NCBI GenBank assembly: GCA_902778055.1
Contig: CACYWL010000006.1
Span: forward strand, 45,082-109,081
Direction: 5' to 3'
DNA: 64,000 bases
DNA from: an uncultured Eubacteriales bacterium
GTDB taxonomy: Bacteria > Bacillota > Clostridia > Christensenellales > Aristaeellaceae
The first letter of the stretch is position 1, and each line of letters opens with the position of its first letter. The notes under the pieces are model-generated. The model was not told where the DNA came from, did no database searches, and saw only the letters and a program-made list of their open reading frames with translations. The translations under genes and the position numbers were made by a program. Positions 15,772-24,688 of the stretch are shown here, one piece after another.

Positions 15772-16956
15772 ATGAAGGGAATCCGGAGGGCGCTGTCGGT
15801 GCTGACGGCGTTGATCCTGCTCTTCGCCTGCGGAGCGGCCGGAGGGGAGGAAGCGGTGATTCCGGAGATTCGGACAGAGCCCTTTGAGGTCCCGGACAAC
15901 GAGGCCCTGCGCCTGATCCGGGAGATGAAGGCCGGGTGGAATCTGGGCAACACCTTTGACGCCTATGACTGTTTCTGGGTGAAGGATCCGCTGGATTACG
16001 AGTCCGCCTGGTGCGGCGCGAAGACGACGCGGGAGCTGATCCGGGCGCTGAAGGACGCGGGCTTCCGGACGGTCCGGGTGCCGGTCAGCTGGCACAATCA
16101 TCTGGCGGAGGACTGGACGGTGGATCCGGCCTGGATGGCCCGGGTGCACGAGGTGGTCTCCTGGGTGCTGGAGGAGGGCATGTATGCCATCGTCAACATC
16201 CATCATGACTGCGACCCGCGGTATTATTATCCCGACGCGGCCCATGCCGAAAGCGCGGAGCGGTATGTCCGGACGATCTGGCGCCAGGTGGCGGAGGAGT
16301 TCGCGGCGGAGGACGGGCATCTGATCTTCGAGTCTGTCAACGAGCCGCGGCTGACGGGCACGGAGCACGAGTGGTGGTGGGAGGCGGAGGACGCGTCCTG
16401 CCGGGAGGCGATGGCGCGGATCGTCGCCCTGAACCAGGTCTTCGTGGACACGGTGCGGGCCGCCGGCGGGAACAACGCGGAGCGGTACCTGATGGTGCCG
16501 GCCTATGACGCGAACCCGGACTATGCCTGCAGCGATCAGTTCACCCTGCCGGAGGATCCGGCGGAGAACCGGATCATCGTTTCCGCCCACGCCTATTCGC
16601 CCTACGGCTTTGCCCTGGAGCAGCCGGGAACCGATGCCTTCTCCCTGGAGAATCCGGCGGACTGCGCGGGGGTCACGGCCTGGATGGACAATCTGTACCG
16701 GACCTGGGTGTCCCGGGGGATCCCGGTGCTGATCGGGGAATTCGGCGCCATGGAGAAGAACGGCAATCTTCAGGCCCGGGTGGACTGGGCGGCCTTCTAT
16801 GTGGCCCAGGCGCGGGCCCGGGGCATCACCTGCTGCTGGTGGGACAACAACCTGTTCCGGGGCCAGGGCGAGCGCTTCGGGCTGTTTGACCGGGCGTCGG
16901 CGCGGTGCGTGACGCCGGAGATTCTGGAGGCGATCCTGCGGTACTGCGGGGAATAA
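15772..16956 (+). CDS. GH5-family glycoside hydrolase (endoglucanase-like), probable lipoprotein
   Basis: A 394-residue secreted glycosidase. Residues 1-20 are a hydrophobic signal ending LLFAC, with Cys20 as a likely lipid-anchor residue followed by GAAGGEE. The catalytic domain shows GWNLGNTFDAY, typical of GH5 cellulases, then RVPVSWHNHL, the acid/base motif ESVNEPR with Glu191, and the nucleophile motif LIGEFGAM with Glu323. No carbohydrate-binding module is attached. The likely substrates are beta-1,4-glucans, mannans or mixed-linkage glucans. This fits a plant-fibre habitat such as rumen or gut. Specificity cannot be read from sequence. Confidence 0.93.
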   Translation: MKGIRRALSVLTALILLFACGAAGGEEAVIPEIRTEPFEVPDNEALRLIREMKAGWNLGNTFDAYDCFWVKDPLDYESAWCGAKTTRELIRALKDAGFRTVRVPVSWHNHLAEDWTVDPAWMARVHEVVSWVLEEGMYAIVNIHHDCDPRYYYPDAAHAESAERYVRTIWRQVAEEFAAEDGHLIFESVNEPRLTGTEHEWWWEAEDASCREAMARIVALNQVFVDTVRAAGGNNAERYLMVPAYDANPDYACSDQFTLPEDPAENRIIVSAHAYSPYGFALEQPGTDAFSLENPADCAGVTAWMDNLYRTWVSRGIPVLIGEFGAMEKNGNLQARVDWAAFYVAQARARGITCCWWDNNLFRGQGERFGLFDRASARCVTPEILEAILRYCGE

Positions 16957-17031
16957 TCATAGAGACGGGGCGCCGGAGAAGCATTTCTGAAGACAACGAG
17001 CACAGGAACCGGAAAAGGAGGCATTGCACCC

Positions 17032-18246
17032 ATGAAGCGCATCATGACCCTGCTGCTGGCACTGACGATGCTGGCGGGCCTGGCCGTTTCCGCGGCTTTG
17101 GCCGAGACGATTCACGCGCCCGGGCAGGCGTCCCGGCCGTCCGGAACGGAAAGCGGAGCGCTGATCTCCTGGGAGGGCTTCAGCGCCCGGCTGCTGAGAT
17201 ATGAGATTGAGAAGAACCGGGAGGGGGATACCCGGCTGTATCTGTATACCCGGGTCGTGAACGACACGGACCGGACGATCTCGATGGACGCCCGGAACAT
17301 CACGGCCGACGGCGTCCGGATCATGGGCAGCGGAATCATGAAGACGGCGCCTCACTCGGATTCCGGGGAGGACTCCCTCCGGCATTTCAGCCTCTGGGCC
17401 CGGAGCGAGAACAAGGAGGAGGGCCGGAACGCGATCCTGAACGCCCGGACCCTGGCCATGCAGATCGAGCTGCGGGACAGCGATACGATGGAGACCCTGG
17501 TTCGGCAGGAGGTGACCCTGGATCTGCGGAGCCTGGAGGGCACCACGGAGATCGAGACGCCCCGCCCCACCGCGACCCCGAAGCCCCGGCCGACGCCGGA
17601 GCCTACGCCCGACAACCGGGCGCCGGCCTATACCCCCGCCTCCACGGATTACAAGACCCTGACGGAGAAAAGCCGGGGCCAGGCGGTGAAGGATCTGCAG
17701 CAGCGGCTGTGGGACCTGAACTATTATGCCAACAAGATCAACGGCGTCTATGAGGATACGACCGCCATCGCGGTGATGTCCTTCTGCACCCAGAACGGGC
17801 TGTATATTCAGGGGGACGCCACGCCGGAGATGCAGGAGCTGCTCTACTCCAGCCGGGCGGAATACTACCGGGAGCCCTGGATTCCGGTGATGCTCGGGCC
17901 GAAGTTCAGGTGGCGGGTCCACGGCGACGCGGATGTCGCGGCCATCTACCCGATGATCGTCAACCGCTCCCCGAGCCGGACGGTTCTCGGCGTGGAGCTG
18001 TACTACTACTACACGGACGTGTGGGGAGAGCGCTATGTCGGCTCCAACGGCACGCCGCTGCTCCGGAGGGCCACGCTGCAGAAAACCATGAAGCCGGGGG
18101 ATTACTATTCCAGCGAGCAGGTGCTCGCCTCGCCCTACAGCTGGATCAACACGGTGTATATCGGGATCAACAAGATCGTCTTTGACGACGGGGAGATCCG
18201 CACCGCGGACAACATCCAGTATATCGGCTATCCGATGAGAAACTGA
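17032..18246 (+). CDS. Secreted protein with peptidoglycan-binding (PG_binding_1-like) domain
   Basis: A 404-residue exported protein. Residues 1-25 form a signal peptide ending AALA. The first part (about 26-170) is of unknown fold. A Pro/Thr-rich linker (PRPTATPKPRPTPEPTP) at about 180-195 leads to a PG_binding_1-like helical repeat (GQAVKDLQQRLWDLNYY, NGVYEDTTAIAVMSFC). The last 130 residues are Tyr-rich and unassigned. No hydrolase motif is visible, so it may be a wall-binding structural or sensory protein. The start has a GGAGG site. It follows the GH5 gene by 75 bases and may share its transcript. Confidence 0.72.
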   Translation: MKRIMTLLLALTMLAGLAVSAALAETIHAPGQASRPSGTESGALISWEGFSARLLRYEIEKNREGDTRLYLYTRVVNDTDRTISMDARNITADGVRIMGSGIMKTAPHSDSGEDSLRHFSLWARSENKEEGRNAILNARTLAMQIELRDSDTMETLVRQEVTLDLRSLEGTTEIETPRPTATPKPRPTPEPTPDNRAPAYTPASTDYKTLTEKSRGQAVKDLQQRLWDLNYYANKINGVYEDTTAIAVMSFCTQNGLYIQGDATPEMQELLYSSRAEYYREPWIPVMLGPKFRWRVHGDADVAAIYPMIVNRSPSRTVLGVELYYYYTDVWGERYVGSNGTPLLRRATLQKTMKPGDYYSSEQVLASPYSWINTVYIGINKIVFDDGEIRTADNIQYIGYPMRN

Positions 18247-18288
18247 GCGGAACGGGAACCCGGCGGGGGCCGGGAGCGCTCCGCGTAT

Positions 18289-18317
18289 TTGACAGGCCCC
18301 CCGGCCTGTGATAGAAT
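18289..18317 (+). promoter_or_regulatory. Sigma-A promoter of the SCIFF gene
   Basis: A perfect TTGACA, a 17-base spacer and TAGAAT, 36 bases upstream of the SCIFF start. It is among the best promoters in the window and consistent with abundant precursor expression. Confidence 0.85.
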
Positions 18318-18353
18318 GACATGAATTTTGCAAGTCAAGGGAGGGATTTTCCC

Positions 18354-18503
18354 ATGGAGCACATTCAGACGCTGAACACCCGGAATCTCTGCGAGAGCGC
18401 GAAGAACGGCGGCTGCGGCGAATGCCAGACGTCCTGCCAGTCCGCGTGCAAGACCAGCTGCGGCATTGCCAATCAGCAGTGCGAGAAAAAGGCTGAGAAG
18501 TAA
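18354..18503 (+). CDS. scfA: SCIFF (six-cysteine) ranthipeptide precursor
   Basis: A 49-residue peptide starting MEHIQTLNTRNL, with the invariant cysteine-rich core GGCGECQTSCQSACKTSCG. This is the SCIFF family found across Clostridia. The radical SAM enzyme encoded next installs thioether crosslinks between Cys and other residues. The ATG at 18354 is chosen because it gives the conserved family N-terminus and has a GGGAGG site. A near-consensus promoter lies upstream and a strong terminator follows, so the peptide should be made in excess over its enzyme. The physiological role of SCIFF products is still unclear. Confidence 0.95.
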   Translation: MEHIQTLNTRNLCESAKNGGCGECQTSCQSACKTSCGIANQQCEKKAEK

Positions 18504-18512
18504 TTCGGGCTT

Positions 18513-18546
18513 CTGAAAAATGCCGCCGTCCGGCGGCATTTTTCAG
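18513..18546 (+). terminator. Strong terminator between SCIFF precursor and maturase
   Basis: A perfect 15-bp stem (CTGAAAAATGCCGCC with its complement) and a GTCC loop, with T-rich and A-rich flanks inside the stem. It works in either direction and should limit read-through into the maturase gene. Confidence 0.92.
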
Positions 18547-18638
18547 TCCGGGGGCTTTTTCGCCGGATCGGCCGGGATCGGGCGGGCCGGGCTCAGAGGA
18601 GCCCGGGGGAAAAGAAAACATCCGGCAGGGAGAGAAAT

Positions 18639-20024
18639 ATGATTCATCAGTACAAAATGGACGGGCTGAACATCGTGCTGGACGTCTGCTCCGGCGGGGT
18701 GCACCTGGTGGACGAGGTCGCTTACGACATGATCGCCCTGTACGAGCGGGAGCCGCGGGAGAAGGTCCTCGCCGCCGTGGCGGAAAAATACGCCGGCCGG
18801 GAGGATGTGACCCGGAAGGATCTGGAAACCTGCTATGAGGAGATCACCGCGCTGAAGGACGCGGGGCAGCTGTTTTCGGAGGATTCCTTCCGGCCCATGG
18901 CCGGGGCTCTGAAGCAGAAGACCGCCGGCGTGGTCAAGGCCCTGTGCCTGCATGTCGCGCATACCTGCAACCTGAACTGCGCCTACTGCTTTGCCAGCCA
19001 GGGGAAGTATCACGGGGACCGGGCGGTCATGTCCTATGAGGTGGGCAGGCAGGCGCTGGATTTCCTGATCGCGAATTCCGGCACCCGGCGCAACCTGGAG
19101 GTGGATTTCTTCGGCGGCGAGCCGCTGATGAATTTTGACACGGTGAAGCGGCTGGTGGCCTATGCCCGGTCCGTGGAAAAGGAAAAGGGCAAGAACTTTC
19201 GCTTCACCCTGACGACCAACGGTCTGCTGATCGACGATGACGTGATCGATTTTGCCAACCGGGAATGCGCCAACGTGGTGCTGAGCCTGGACGGGCGGAA
19301 GGAGATCCACGACCGGTACCGGGTGGATTACGCGGGCAACGGCTCCTGGGACCGCATCGTGCCGAAATTCCGGAAGCTGGTGGAGGCCCGGGGCGGGAAA
19401 AACTATTACATGCGGGGCACCTTTACCCACGCGAATCCGGATTTCCTGAAGGATATCGAGACGATGCTGGATCTGGGCTTCACGGAGCTGAGCATGGAGC
19501 CGGTGGTCTGCGCGGAGGGGGATCCCGCCGCCCTGACGGAGGAGGATCTGCCCATTGTCCTGCGGCAGTATGAGGATCTGGCCCGGCTGCTGGTGCGCCG
19601 GCGGCGGGAGGGCCGGCCCTTCACCTTCTATCACTATATGATCGATCTGTCCGGCGGCCCCTGCGTGTACAAGCGGATCTCCGGCTGCGGCTCCGGCACG
19701 GAGTACATGGCGGTCACCCCCTGGGGGGATCTGTATCCCTGCCATCAGTTCGTGGGGGAGGAAAGCTTCCGGCTGGGGGATATCTGGCAGGGTGTGACCA
19801 ATTTGGAGACGCAGGCGGATTTCGCGGCCTGCAATGTCTATGCCCGGGAGGAATGCCGGGACTGCTGGGCCCGGCTGTACTGCTCCGGCGGCTGCGCGGC
19901 CAACGCGTATCACGCGACGGGATCGGTCCGGGGGGTTTACCGGACCGGGTGCGAGCTGTTCCGGAAGAGAATGGAATGCGCCATCTGGGCGGAGGCCATG
20001 CGCACCCGGGAGGAGCAGGGCTGA
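18639..20024 (+). CDS. scfB: SCIFF maturase, radical SAM/SPASM thioether synthase
   Basis: A 461-residue radical SAM enzyme. The first 90 residues form a RiPP-recognition-like segment. The core has the CX3CX2C motif CNLNCAYC (Cys110, 114, 117) for the SAM-binding cluster, then FFGGEPLMNF. The C-terminal SPASM region supplies further cluster cysteines (GCGSGTEYMAVTPWGDLYPC, then CRDCWARLYCSGGC). The enzyme forms Cys thioether crosslinks on the SCIFF peptide encoded just upstream. The start has a GGGAGAG site. A terminator between the two genes suggests read-through or an unseen promoter drives it. Confidence 0.95.
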   Translation: MIHQYKMDGLNIVLDVCSGGVHLVDEVAYDMIALYEREPREKVLAAVAEKYAGREDVTRKDLETCYEEITALKDAGQLFSEDSFRPMAGALKQKTAGVVKALCLHVAHTCNLNCAYCFASQGKYHGDRAVMSYEVGRQALDFLIANSGTRRNLEVDFFGGEPLMNFDTVKRLVAYARSVEKEKGKNFRFTLTTNGLLIDDDVIDFANRECANVVLSLDGRKEIHDRYRVDYAGNGSWDRIVPKFRKLVEARGGKNYYMRGTFTHANPDFLKDIETMLDLGFTELSMEPVVCAEGDPAALTEEDLPIVLRQYEDLARLLVRRRREGRPFTFYHYMIDLSGGPCVYKRISGCGSGTEYMAVTPWGDLYPCHQFVGEESFRLGDIWQGVTNLETQADFAACNVYAREECRDCWARLYCSGGCAANAYHATGSVRGVYRTGCELFRKRMECAIWAEAMRTREEQG

Positions 20025-20129
20025 TCCGTAGGCTGCCCGGGCGCTCCCGCGGGAAAGCCCGGGGCGGAGAAAGGCGGCGGGCGCGCCCGGAGCGGAGGCC
20101 CGCCGGAGCATGAAGGGGGGAAAACGCGC

Positions 20130-21029
20130 GTGAGAAGAATCCTTGGGCTGCTGCTGTGCCTGCTGGGGCTGGCGCTGCCGGCCCTGGGGGAGGAGGCCCC
20201 GGCGGCGGAGTCCTTCCCTCCCCGGGAGTATGACTTTACCCACCGGGCCTACCGCAGCTATGATTCGGAAACCCTGAAGTACCGGATCGAAACCTTTACG
20301 GTGAAGGGCTGCCGCTGCTATCTGACCAAGGTGTGGATGCAGGATCCGGCCCGGCAGATCCGCAAGGCGACCTCGGAATGGAAGAAGAACATCAAACTGC
20401 CGAAGGAGATGGCGGCGGCCGTCCCGGGGGCGGCGCTGGCGATCAACGGCAGCGGCTACTGGAGCCCGGTGTATCCGGATGTGCCGGAGAACTATCCCGG
20501 GGCGGTGGAGGATTACTTTTATACCCCCTGGGGCTCCCTGACGGTGACGGACGGAGAGGTGTTCCGGAATCTGGAGGAGCTCCCCTACTGCGGGCTCACG
20601 CTGGAGGCGGACGGGCTGCATATGTATACCGGGGAGAGCACGGAGAAGGTGCTCTCGGCGAATCCCTCCCAGACCTGGTGCTTCCGGGACGCATGCCCCA
20701 TGCTGCGGGGCACGGAGGTGCTGACGCCGGAGGAGTGGCCCTTCGCGGAGGCGAAGGCCCGCCGGACGGTGATCGCCCGGGCGGACCGGAACAATTATCT
20801 GATCCTTTCCGTCTCCAATGAGGGGCGGGCGGGGCTGACCCTGCACGAGGTGAACGAGTTCTTCCTGAACCATCTGGAAACCGAATGGGTCTACGATCTG
20901 GACGGCGGCCCCTCCTCGGCGCTGCTGGCCCGGAGGAAGGGGGCCCGGAAGATGAGCCGGATCATGGGCGGCGGGGCGAAGGATATCGATATCATGGCCT
21001 TCACCGAGCTGCCGGAGACGGAGAATTAA
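20130..21029 (+). CDS. Exported phosphodiester glycosidase (NAGPA/DUF2233) family protein
   Basis: A 299-residue protein with a GTG start after GGGGGG. Residues 1-20 are a signal peptide ending PALG. The mature part matches the NAGPA-like fold: GAALAINGSGYW in the N-terminal half, TVIARADRNNYLILSVSNEG, and the hallmark YDLDGGPSSALL near the C-terminus, followed by a basic Arg/Lys patch. Family members cleave GlcNAc-1-phosphodiesters or bind cell-wall polysaccharides. The substrate in this organism is unknown; teichoic acid or capsule turnover is plausible. Confidence 0.85.
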   Translation: MRRILGLLLCLLGLALPALGEEAPAAESFPPREYDFTHRAYRSYDSETLKYRIETFTVKGCRCYLTKVWMQDPARQIRKATSEWKKNIKLPKEMAAAVPGAALAINGSGYWSPVYPDVPENYPGAVEDYFYTPWGSLTVTDGEVFRNLEELPYCGLTLEADGLHMYTGESTEKVLSANPSQTWCFRDACPMLRGTEVLTPEEWPFAEAKARRTVIARADRNNYLILSVSNEGRAGLTLHEVNEFFLNHLETEWVYDLDGGPSSALLARRKGARKMSRIMGGGAKDIDIMAFTELPETEN

Positions 21030-21055
21030 CCCCCGCTATTTTGCGGAAAACGCGC

Positions 21056-21084
21056 TGTACAGAGTCCGGCGCGCGCGGTAGAAT
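21056..21084 (+). promoter_or_regulatory. Probable promoter of the nfeD-floA operon
   Basis: TGTACA, a 17-base spacer and TAGAAT, 54 bases upstream of the NfeD start. It carries the same TAGAATG -10 context as the SCIFF promoter. Confidence 0.65.
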
Positions 21085-21137
21085 GCTCTCAAAGCCGGAA
21101 GGGAGGCGGTTCCCTTCGGAAAGGAGGAGAAGGTACG

Positions 21138-21629
21138 ATGGAGTTTGTCTCGGAGAATCTGGTCCTGATTCTCTGCGGGCTGGCCGGCTTCGGCCTGCTG
21201 ATCGGAGAGGCCTTCATGCCGGGTATCGGCGTCGCGGGGATCCTGGGCGTGATTCTGGAGGTCATCGCGATTTACAGCGCCTGGCTGCATCACGGATTCC
21301 AGTTTGCGCTGATCCTGACGGTGATTCTGATCGCGGTCATCGGCCTGACGGTTTATCTGACCTACCGCAGCGCGCTGAAGGGCCGGCTGAGCCGGAGCGC
21401 GCTGGTGCTGAATGACGCGGAGGCCCCGGGGACCGAGGCGGAGGATAAACTGGCGGCCTGCCTGGGCCGGGAGGGCGTCGCGGTTTCCGCGCTGCGCCCC
21501 GGCGGCACCGTGGAGGTGGACGGCGTGCGCGTCAACGCCGCCAGCGGCGGAGAGCTGATTGCAAAGGGCGCGAAGATTCTGGTTGTCGGCCGGGAGGGCG
21601 ATCACGTGATCGTCCGTCCGGCAGTATAA
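21138..21629 (+). CDS. NfeD-family membrane protein
   Basis: A 163-residue short NfeD. Three hydrophobic helices (about residues 8-75) include GLLIGEAFMPGIGVAGILG and are followed by a C-terminal OB-fold of about 65 residues (LGREGVAVSALRPGGTVEVDG, GAKILVVGREGDHVIV). NfeD proteins partner with flotillin-like scaffolds, and the next gene, 24 bases downstream, is floA, matching the conserved yqeZ-yqfA arrangement of Bacillota. It likely helps organise membrane microdomains. The start has an AAAGGAGG site. Confidence 0.9.
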   Translation: MEFVSENLVLILCGLAGFGLLIGEAFMPGIGVAGILGVILEVIAIYSAWLHHGFQFALILTVILIAVIGLTVYLTYRSALKGRLSRSALVLNDAEAPGTEAEDKLAACLGREGVAVSALRPGGTVEVDGVRVNAASGGELIAKGAKILVVGREGDHVIVRPAV

Positions 21630-21653
21630 AGAAAAGCGTAAGAAACGGAGGAT

Positions 21654-22658
21654 ATGAAGATGCCAACGCCTGTATTGATTCCCGTGATTGTTGTTCTGGC
21701 CATTGTAGTGCTGGCGGTTTTCCTGCATTTTGTGCCCATGGGCCTGTGGATTTCCTCCCTGGCCAGCGGCGTGCATATTTCCATCGGCACGCTGGTGGGC
21801 ATGCGGATCCGCCGCATCCAGCCCCAGCGGCTGGTGTATCCCCTGATTAAGGCCCGGAAGGCCGGCCTGGATCTGACCATCACCCAGCTGGAAACCCACT
21901 ATCTGGCGGGCGGCAACGTGGACCGGGTCATCAACGCCCTGATCGCCGCGCAGCGCGCCAATATCCAGATGGCCTTTGAGAAGGCCTGCGCCATCGACCT
22001 GGCCGGCCGCGATGTCTTCCAGGCGGTGCAGATGAGCGTTACCCCGAAGGTCATCGAGACCCCGGTGGTCGCCGCCATCGCGAAGGACGGCATCGAGCTG
22101 CGGGCCAAGGCGCGGGTGACCGTGCGGACCAACATTGAGCGCCTGGTCGGCGGCGCCGGCGAGGAAACCGTCATTGCCCGTGTCGGCGAAGGCATCGTCA
22201 CCACCGTCGGTTCCTCCGAGACCCACAAGGAGGTCCTGGAGAACCCGGATCTGATCAGCCGCACGGTCCTGAGCAAGGGCCTGGACGCGGGCACGGCGTA
22301 TGAGATTCTGTCCATCGATATCGCGGATGTGGACGTGGGCCGGAACGTCGGCGCCCAGCTGCAGATGGACCAGGCGGAGGCGGACCGGCGCATCGCCCAG
22401 GCGAAGGCCGAGGAGCGCCGCGCCATGGCCGTGGCCCGGGAGCAGGAGATGAAGGCCTCCGTGCAGGAGATGCGCGCCAAGGTGGTCGAGGCGGAAGCCG
22501 AGGTGCCGAAGGCGATGGCGACCGCGCTGCGGGAAGGCAAGATGGGCGTGATGGATTACTACAACATGAAGAACACCGTCGCCGATACGGAGATGCGGGA
22601 ATCCATCGCGAAGGCCAGCGCCCCCCAGGCCGCGCCCGAGGGACAGGGCAAGAAGTAA
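21654..22658 (+). CDS. floA: Flotillin-like membrane scaffold protein FloA
   Basis: A 334-residue FloA (YqfA) protein. It has an N-terminal membrane hairpin (residues 5-45), an SPFH domain with [26 protein letters not shown] split over the core, and a long Ala/Glu/Arg-rich helical region ([19 protein letters not shown]) for oligomerisation. It assembles into membrane foci that influence fluidity, secretion and wall synthesis. It is coupled to the NfeD gene upstream. The C-terminus is a short Ala/Pro/Gln tail. Length and motifs match the family throughout. Confidence 0.95.
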   Translation: MKMPTPVLIPVIVVLAIVVLAVFLHFVPMGLWISSLASGVHISIGTLVGMRIRRIQPQRLVYPLIKARKAGLDLTITQLETHYLAGGNVDRVINALIAAQRANIQMAFEKACAIDLAGRDVFQAVQMSVTPKVIETPVVAAIAKDGIELRAKARVTVRTNIERLVGGAGEETVIARVGEGIVTTVGSSETHKEVLENPDLISRTVLSKGLDAGTAYEILSIDIADVDVGRNVGAQLQMDQAEADRRIAQAKAEERRAMAVAREQEMKASVQEMRAKVVEAEAEVPKAMATALREGKMGVMDYYNMKNTVADTEMRESIAKASAPQAAPEGQGKK

Positions 22659-22725
22659 TGCCGATTCGGTCTGAACGCGCCCCCGGCGGTTTCCGCCGGG
22701 AGCGCGCGGAGGAGGTGTACGGAGC

Positions 22726-23298
22726 ATGGAAGAGCTGTTTCCGCTGCTGTTCATCCTGATGGTTTACGGATTCATCGCCTCGACGGTCCGCTCCGCAAAG
22801 AAGAAGGGCGGCCCGGCGGGCGGGAAAAAGCCCTCCGGATCCGGGCCGGCGGCGCCCGCCGGAAAGCTTACCCAGAAGGGGGGGCTGGATGCCCGGCTGG
22901 CCCGGGAGTTCCCCCATCTTTATCAGCAGGCCGCCGGGCAGACGCCCGCGCCGGCGGAGGTTCCCCGGTCCGGCAGCCTGCCGGTCGGAGAGCTAGAGGG
23001 AACGGATCCCTGCCATGACGATCCGCATAGGATGCCCTCGGGCAGCCTGCGGGTGGATTGGGAGGAGGGAACGGATCCCTGCCATGATGATCCCCGCGCG
23101 ATGCCCTCGGGCAGCCTGCGGGCGGACCGGGGCGAGGGGACGGATCCCTGCCACGACGGCTGGACCCCCGCGAAGCCCGCGGCCGGAGAGGCGGAGGAGC
23201 GGCCGGCGGCCGCCGGGGGGCTGAACCTCGGCTGGACCGGGGACGAGATCGTCCGGGGCTTTGTGTACGGAGAGATTCTGAGAAGGAAATCCGGCTGA
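22726..23298 (+). CDS. Unrecognised membrane-anchored protein with three DPCHD repeats
   Basis: A 190-residue protein of unknown function. Residues 1-22 form one hydrophobic segment (LFPLLFILMVYGFIASTV), followed by a basic stop-transfer (RSAKKKGG), so the rest is probably cytoplasmic. Residues 83-145 hold two full 23-residue repeats and a third partial one, each carrying EGTDPCHDD and most also MPSGSLR. The last 35 residues form a new segment ending in a short helix (DEIVRGFVYGEILRRK). The conserved Cys-His in every repeat could bind metal or mark a processing site. It follows floA by 67 bases with its own GGAGGTG site and may share the operon. Confidence 0.7.
   Translation: MEELFPLLFILMVYGFIASTVRSAKKKGGPAGGKKPSGSGPAAPAGKLTQKGGLDARLAREFPHLYQQAAGQTPAPAEVPRSGSLPVGELEGTDPCHDDPHRMPSGSLRVDWEEGTDPCHDDPRAMPSGSLRADRGEGTDPCHDGWTPAKPAAGEAEERPAAAGGLNLGWTGDEIVRGFVYGEILRRKSG
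22972..23160 (+). repeat. 69-bp intragenic tandem repeat, two full and one partial unit
   Basis: Units start at 22972, 23041 and 23110 and are in frame, each encoding 23 residues. The segment GGAACGGATCCCTGCCA and the junction ATGCCCTCGGGCAGCCTG are nearly unchanged between units, which suggests recent expansion. The third unit decays after about 51 bases. Confidence 0.9.
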
Positions 23299-23410
23299 CG
23301 CGCCGGCGGGGTCGGGGCGGAGAAGGCCCCGGCCGGGACGCGTGAAGCAGGAAAACGGAAGAAACAAGCGGTTTCAGGCCGCGGACCCGGGAGGGCCCGC
23401 GGCCGCATGG

Positions 23411-23416
23411 TATAAT
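23411..23416 (+). promoter_or_regulatory. -10 element upstream of aroB
   Basis: A consensus TATAAT 42 bases before the TTG start. No good -35 is seen at 16-18 bases; the DNA there is a GC-rich imperfect inverted repeat (GGCCGCGG and CCGCGGCC arms, about 23378-23405), which might be an operator or the end of the upstream transcript. Confidence 0.45.
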
Positions 23417-23457
23417 CATCCATATTTGTCTGAGAAGCGCGGAGGGAGGCGGAGAGC

Positions 23458-24570
23458 TTGAGTTCCTTCAGGGTGGAGCTGCGGAGAGTGGTGGACGACA
23501 GCTATGACATAGAGATCGGGGCGGATCTGGCGGAAAAGCTGGTTCGGGATCTGAAGGACGGGCTGGCGGGAAAGGCGAGCCGGTTCGCGGTTGTGACGGA
23601 CGACACGGTGAAGGAGCTGTATGCCGGGCGGATCCTCTCCCTCCTGCGGGAGAACGGATTCCGGGCGGAGCTGATCTCCTTCCCGCCGGGGGAAAAGAGC
23701 AAGACGCGCCAGACCAAGGAAAAGGTCGAGGACGCCATGCTGGAAATGGGCTTCCGGCGGGACTGCTGCGTCATCGCCGTCGGCGGGGGCGTCGTCACCG
23801 ATCTGGCGGGCTTCGTCGCCGGAACCTTCGGCCGGGGCGTGCCCTTCATCAATTACGCGACCACCCTGCTGGCCGCGGCGGACGCCTCCGTCGGGGGAAA
23901 GACCGCGGTGGACACGCCGCTGGCCACCAACCTGATCGGCCTGTTCAACCAGCCGGAGAAGGTGTATCTGGATACCGCCGCGTGGAAGACCCTGCCGAAG
24001 GAGCAGGTCTCCAGCGGCCTGGCGGAAACGATCAAGCACGCCGTGATGGCGGACCGGGATTTCTTTGATTTTCTGGAGCGGCGGATGGAGGCAATCTTCG
24101 CCCTGGAGGAGGAAGCCTGCCGGCACGTCGCGGAGACCAACTGCCGCATCAAGTACCGGGTCGTCATGCAGGACGAGCGGGAGAGCGGGCTGCGGGAGAT
24201 CCTGAATCTGGGGCACACCGTCGGCCGGGCCGTCGAAACCGTCAGCGGCTATCGGCTGCTGCACGGGCAGGCGGTGGCCGTCGGGCTGACGGCGGAGGCG
24301 CTGCTGGCCAGCCGGCTGGGCTATTGCACGGCGGCGGAGGCGGAGAGGGTCCGGAGCCTGCTGCGCCGGGCCGGCCTGCCGGACCGCCTGCCCGCCTATA
24401 TCGACCGGGAGGCGCTGGTGCGGAAGCTGTATACGGACAAGAAGGTCCGGGCGGGGCAGCTCCGGTTTGTCTTCCAGAAGGGCATCGGGGACATGATGTG
24501 CTTCGGGGAGAACGTGTATTCCCGGCCGGTGGAGGAAGCCCTGGTCCGGGAGATCCTTCCGGAAATGTAG
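23458..24570 (+). CDS. aroB: 3-dehydroquinate synthase
   Basis: A 370-residue enzyme converting DAHP to 3-dehydroquinate, step two of the shikimate pathway. It shows the NAD-binding GGGVVTDLAGFVAGTFGRG, the catalytic/metal region YATTLLAAADASVGGKTAVD, KHAVMAD, and the metal-ligand histidine motif LNLGHTVGRAVE plus HGQAVAVGL. The start is TTG at 23458 behind GGAGGGAGGCGGAGAG; no in-frame ATG gives a family-like N-terminus. It stands apart from other aromatic biosynthesis genes and precedes the GTPase-nuclease fusion by 118 bases. Confidence 0.95.
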   Translation: MSSFRVELRRVVDDSYDIEIGADLAEKLVRDLKDGLAGKASRFAVVTDDTVKELYAGRILSLLRENGFRAELISFPPGEKSKTRQTKEKVEDAMLEMGFRRDCCVIAVGGGVVTDLAGFVAGTFGRGVPFINYATTLLAAADASVGGKTAVDTPLATNLIGLFNQPEKVYLDTAAWKTLPKEQVSSGLAETIKHAVMADRDFFDFLERRMEAIFALEEEACRHVAETNCRIKYRVVMQDERESGLREILNLGHTVGRAVETVSGYRLLHGQAVAVGLTAEALLASRLGYCTAAEAERVRSLLRRAGLPDRLPAYIDREALVRKLYTDKKVRAGQLRFVFQKGIGDMMCFGENVYSRPVEEALVREILPEM

Positions 24571-24688
24571 CGCCGCGGCGGAAGCCCGCATGCCGGGACG
24601 GAAGCGGGCGGAGGCGCCCCGCCGTCGGAACGGAAACAGGCGCGGCGGAAACGCCGCCCGGAGATGAGCCTCGGGAAAGGGAGCGAAG

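Noticed and set aside
22972..23160. Possible CRISPR array from regularly spaced repeats
   Set aside because: The units are directly adjacent, in frame and translated inside a protein gene; there are no spacers.
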